This document shows, piece after piece, positions 4,580 through 5,965 of a stretch of DNA of 5,965 bases. Below the pieces are notes generated by a model. That model did no database searches. It was not told the DNA's origin and was given only the letters and a program-made list of their open reading frames with translations. How positions within the stretch are numbered: the first letter of the stretch is position 1; each line of letters starts with the position of its first letter. The DNA lies in the NCBI GenBank assembly GCA_937893735.1, contig CALBGD010000360.1, positions 1-5,965 on the forward strand, read 5' to 3'. This stretch comes from an uncultured Clostridia bacterium (GTDB lineage Bacteria; Bacillota; Clostridia; Oscillospirales; Ruminococcaceae). The position numbers and the translations under genes are program-made.

Positions 4580-5965
4580 TATCGTTTTCCTCCTCTATTA
4601 TGCCGAAATCCGTTCCCACAGACTTCAGACTTATTCCTGACCAGCCCCACAGATACTTTCCGTTCATGCGGAACTTGCCCCGTGTTACATCAGGATATCT
4701 GCCCTCGATGAATGCGCTCACCTGCTTGTCGGTGTAGGGTTTCAGAGCGTTATCCTGACAATATTCGTGATATCTTGCTATGAGGTCGTGCTTGTGGACT
4801 TTCCCGTCTGGATCCTCAATACACCAGTCCTCAAGGAAAAGCTGTAAGCTGACATTTTCCTGTATGTACGAATCTATCAGCTTCTTGCTGTCATCGGGGA
4901 GAGTGAAGATATATCCTCGGCTTATAAGCCTGTTCAGCGCCTTCATTGCGATGGAGCATATCGTATCACGCTCGTTCAGCAGCTTGTCCGGAAGTTCCCT
5001 GTCCATCTGTTCTTCTGGGATAGTGTGATTGAATCGTAGCACGACCATGCGGTCGGTGACGGACTTGTTTCCGGCTGAATCCATTTCACCGAACAACGGC
5101 ATCTGATTTGCGCATGTCACGAGCTTTGTGTGGATATCAGCCACATATCCCTCCTTTCCCTTACCCTCAACGAACAGCGGTTCCTCGGATACTATCTTCT
5201 TGATGGTGTCCGTACCGGTGATTTTCGCTGCGGTGAGCTCACGGCATATATTCAGTCTGGAGCTTTCAAGGTGCTGCATATTGAACCGCCCGCTTAGCTC
5301 GTTAATTCCGAATACGGTGACTGCTGTTCCAGGCCAGATCATCTCCTGCAGAAAATCCACAGTGACCGACTTTCCACTTTTGGTAGCTCCGACAAGGAAG
5401 AACATCTTCCGTATCATTTTCAGTGACGACAGGCTTGTGCCGATTATTTCCAGCAGCAGGACGGCTTTCGGATTCTCCATTGAAGCGCCGTCCAGCGACG
5501 TATCGAGAAAACCGCAGAACGCCGGAGTGTCTTTTAAAGTGGCTGTATCAACGTAGCTGAACTCCAGCTGATAGGTGAAGCAGAGCGACTCTGCCTTTTC
5601 CTCCGCCTCCTTTCCTGTAAGCAGTTTCAGGGAACGGAGGTCCAGTACGCCGTTTCGCAGGTTAAGGTAATACTGTCCCTCATTCAGCAGGGCATCTGGG
5701 CTTCTGATGTGGGTGCTGTCGCGTGTCAGCTTTTTGTAGGTCTCCTCCAGAGCGGAGCTCCGTACCCTGCCTTCGTATGCCGGGTCAATAAGCGAATCCA
5801 TAAGTATCATCGCCTGCGACTTTGTCATGTACTCAAAGCAGCGTTTGTCGTTTATCCAGACGTACAGCCTGTTCCCGGCGGAGAAATACTGGATATTTTT
5901 TCGGAAGTACTTGTGAAATTCCTCGGACTGAAGACTGTCATCCGAGGGCATGAAGAGTGGCGGGG
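4572..5965 (-). CDS. SF3/D5-type helicase replication protein (primase C-terminal family), 5' end beyond window
   Basis: At least 459 residues (counted from the Met at 5951). Residues about 30-150 resemble the D5 N-terminal domain, with the typical LNLRNGVLDLRS. The superfamily 3 helicase core follows: Walker A GATKSGKS (188-195), a Walker B-like strand RLNICREL (232-239), motif C KLVTCANQMP (276-285, Asn282), and the arginine-finger region TDRMVVLRF (299-307). Residues 385-437 look like the C-terminal winged helix (HDLIARYHEYCQDN to GKYLWGW). It is expected to unwind DNA as a hexamer during replication of the excised element. Start: the Met at 5951 has no ribosome binding site, and the frame stays open to the window edge, so the true start, perhaps with a primase domain, probably lies outside. 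It overlaps the MobC-like gene by 8 nt, heading the mobilization operon. Phage or satellite relatives use similar proteins. Confidence 0.88.
   Translation of the reverse strand, partial: PPLFMPSDDSLQSEEFHKYFRKNIQYFSAGNRLYVWINDKRCFEYMTKSQAMILMDSLIDPAYEGRVRSSALEETYKKLTRDSTHIRSPDALLNEGQYYLNLRNGVLDLRSLKLLTGKEAEEKAESLCFTYQLEFSYVDTATLKDTPAFCGFLDTSLDGASMENPKAVLLLEIIGTSLSSLKMIRKMFFLVGATKSGKSVTVDFLQEMIWPGTAVTVFGINELSGRFNMQHLESSRLNICRELTAAKITGTDTIKKIVSEEPLFVEGKGKEGYVADIHTKLVTCANQMPLFGEMDSAGNKSVTDRMVVLRFNHTIPEEQMDRELPDKLLNERDTICSIAMKALNRLISRGYIFTLPDDSKKLIDSYIQENVSLQLFLEDWCIEDPDGKVHKHDLIARYHEYCQDNALKPYTDKQVSAFIEGRYPDVTRGKFRMNGKYLWGWSGISLKSVGTDFGIIEEENDNE

Larger units (their letters stand above)
143..5965. 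mobile_element. Integrative mobilizable element in tRNA-Arg (left part; right end not in window)
   Basis: From the tRNA 3' end onward every gene has a mobile-element role: toxin-antitoxin stabilisation, tyrosine integrase, excisionase-like protein, HUH relaxase, MobC-like accessory protein and SF3 helicase. No type IV secretion, coupling protein or phage structural gene is visible, so mobilization in trans is the simplest reading, but a larger conjugative element cannot be excluded because it continues past 5965. The left boundary is placed at the tRNA T-arm by analogy with known integrases; the exact crossover is not determined. Confidence 0.7.

Noticed and set aside
5128..5556. 142-residue + strand reading frame opposite the helicase
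   Set aside because: Covers the complement of the Walker A and B motifs; serine-rich composition typical of an antisense artefact.

Overview
The window looks like one end of an integrated, mobilizable genetic element in a Gram-positive Firmicute, most likely a gut or rumen clostridium of the Ruminococcus/Oscillospiraceae type. This host guess rests on consensus sigma-A promoters, strong AGGAGG-type ribosome binding sites, AT-rich intergenic DNA, a CCA-encoding tRNA gene, and the flavour of the integrase and relaxase. It is an inference, not a database match.

Left edge (1-210, + strand): a tRNA-Arg(ACG) gene with its own near-ideal promoter, a small leader hairpin and a strong intrinsic terminator. 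Its 3' half is the likely integration site (att), and the last acceptor base pair is a G-U wobble. From about 210 to 375 there is no gene; the stretch holds three GGTCACA direct repeats and an imperfect AT-rich inverted repeat, plausible recombinase or accessory-protein sites.

Accessory module (375-1143, + strand): a two-gene toxin-antitoxin operon behind a consensus promoter. It pairs a RelB/DinJ-type ribbon-helix-helix antitoxin with a PIN-domain ribonuclease toxin, overlapping by ATGA. It probably stabilises the element. It runs convergently into the integrase and shares the hairpin between them.

Core module (1157-5965, all - strand, reading toward the tRNA). In transcription order: an SF3/D5-type helicase-replication protein (5' end off the window), a MobC-like ribbon-helix-helix accessory protein, a small HUH relaxase, then a 137-bp intergenic region with inverted repeats, an excisionase-like helix-turn-helix protein, and a full-length tyrosine integrase. 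The helicase, MobC-like and relaxase genes overlap each other and form a translationally coupled operon. No terminator is visible after the relaxase, so transcription may continue into the excisionase and integrase genes up to the hairpin at 1157-1185.

The expected working of the system: integrase and excisionase move the element in and out of the tRNA gene; relaxase and MobC nick and lead the DNA for transfer by a conjugation machine that is probably supplied in trans; the helicase supports replication of the excised form. No type IV secretion genes are visible, so an integrative mobilizable element (IME) is the best label from this window, but the rest of the element lies beyond 5965. The most unusual single feature is a Cro/C1-type helix-turn-helix domain of about 75 residues inserted inside the core-binding domain of the integrase.
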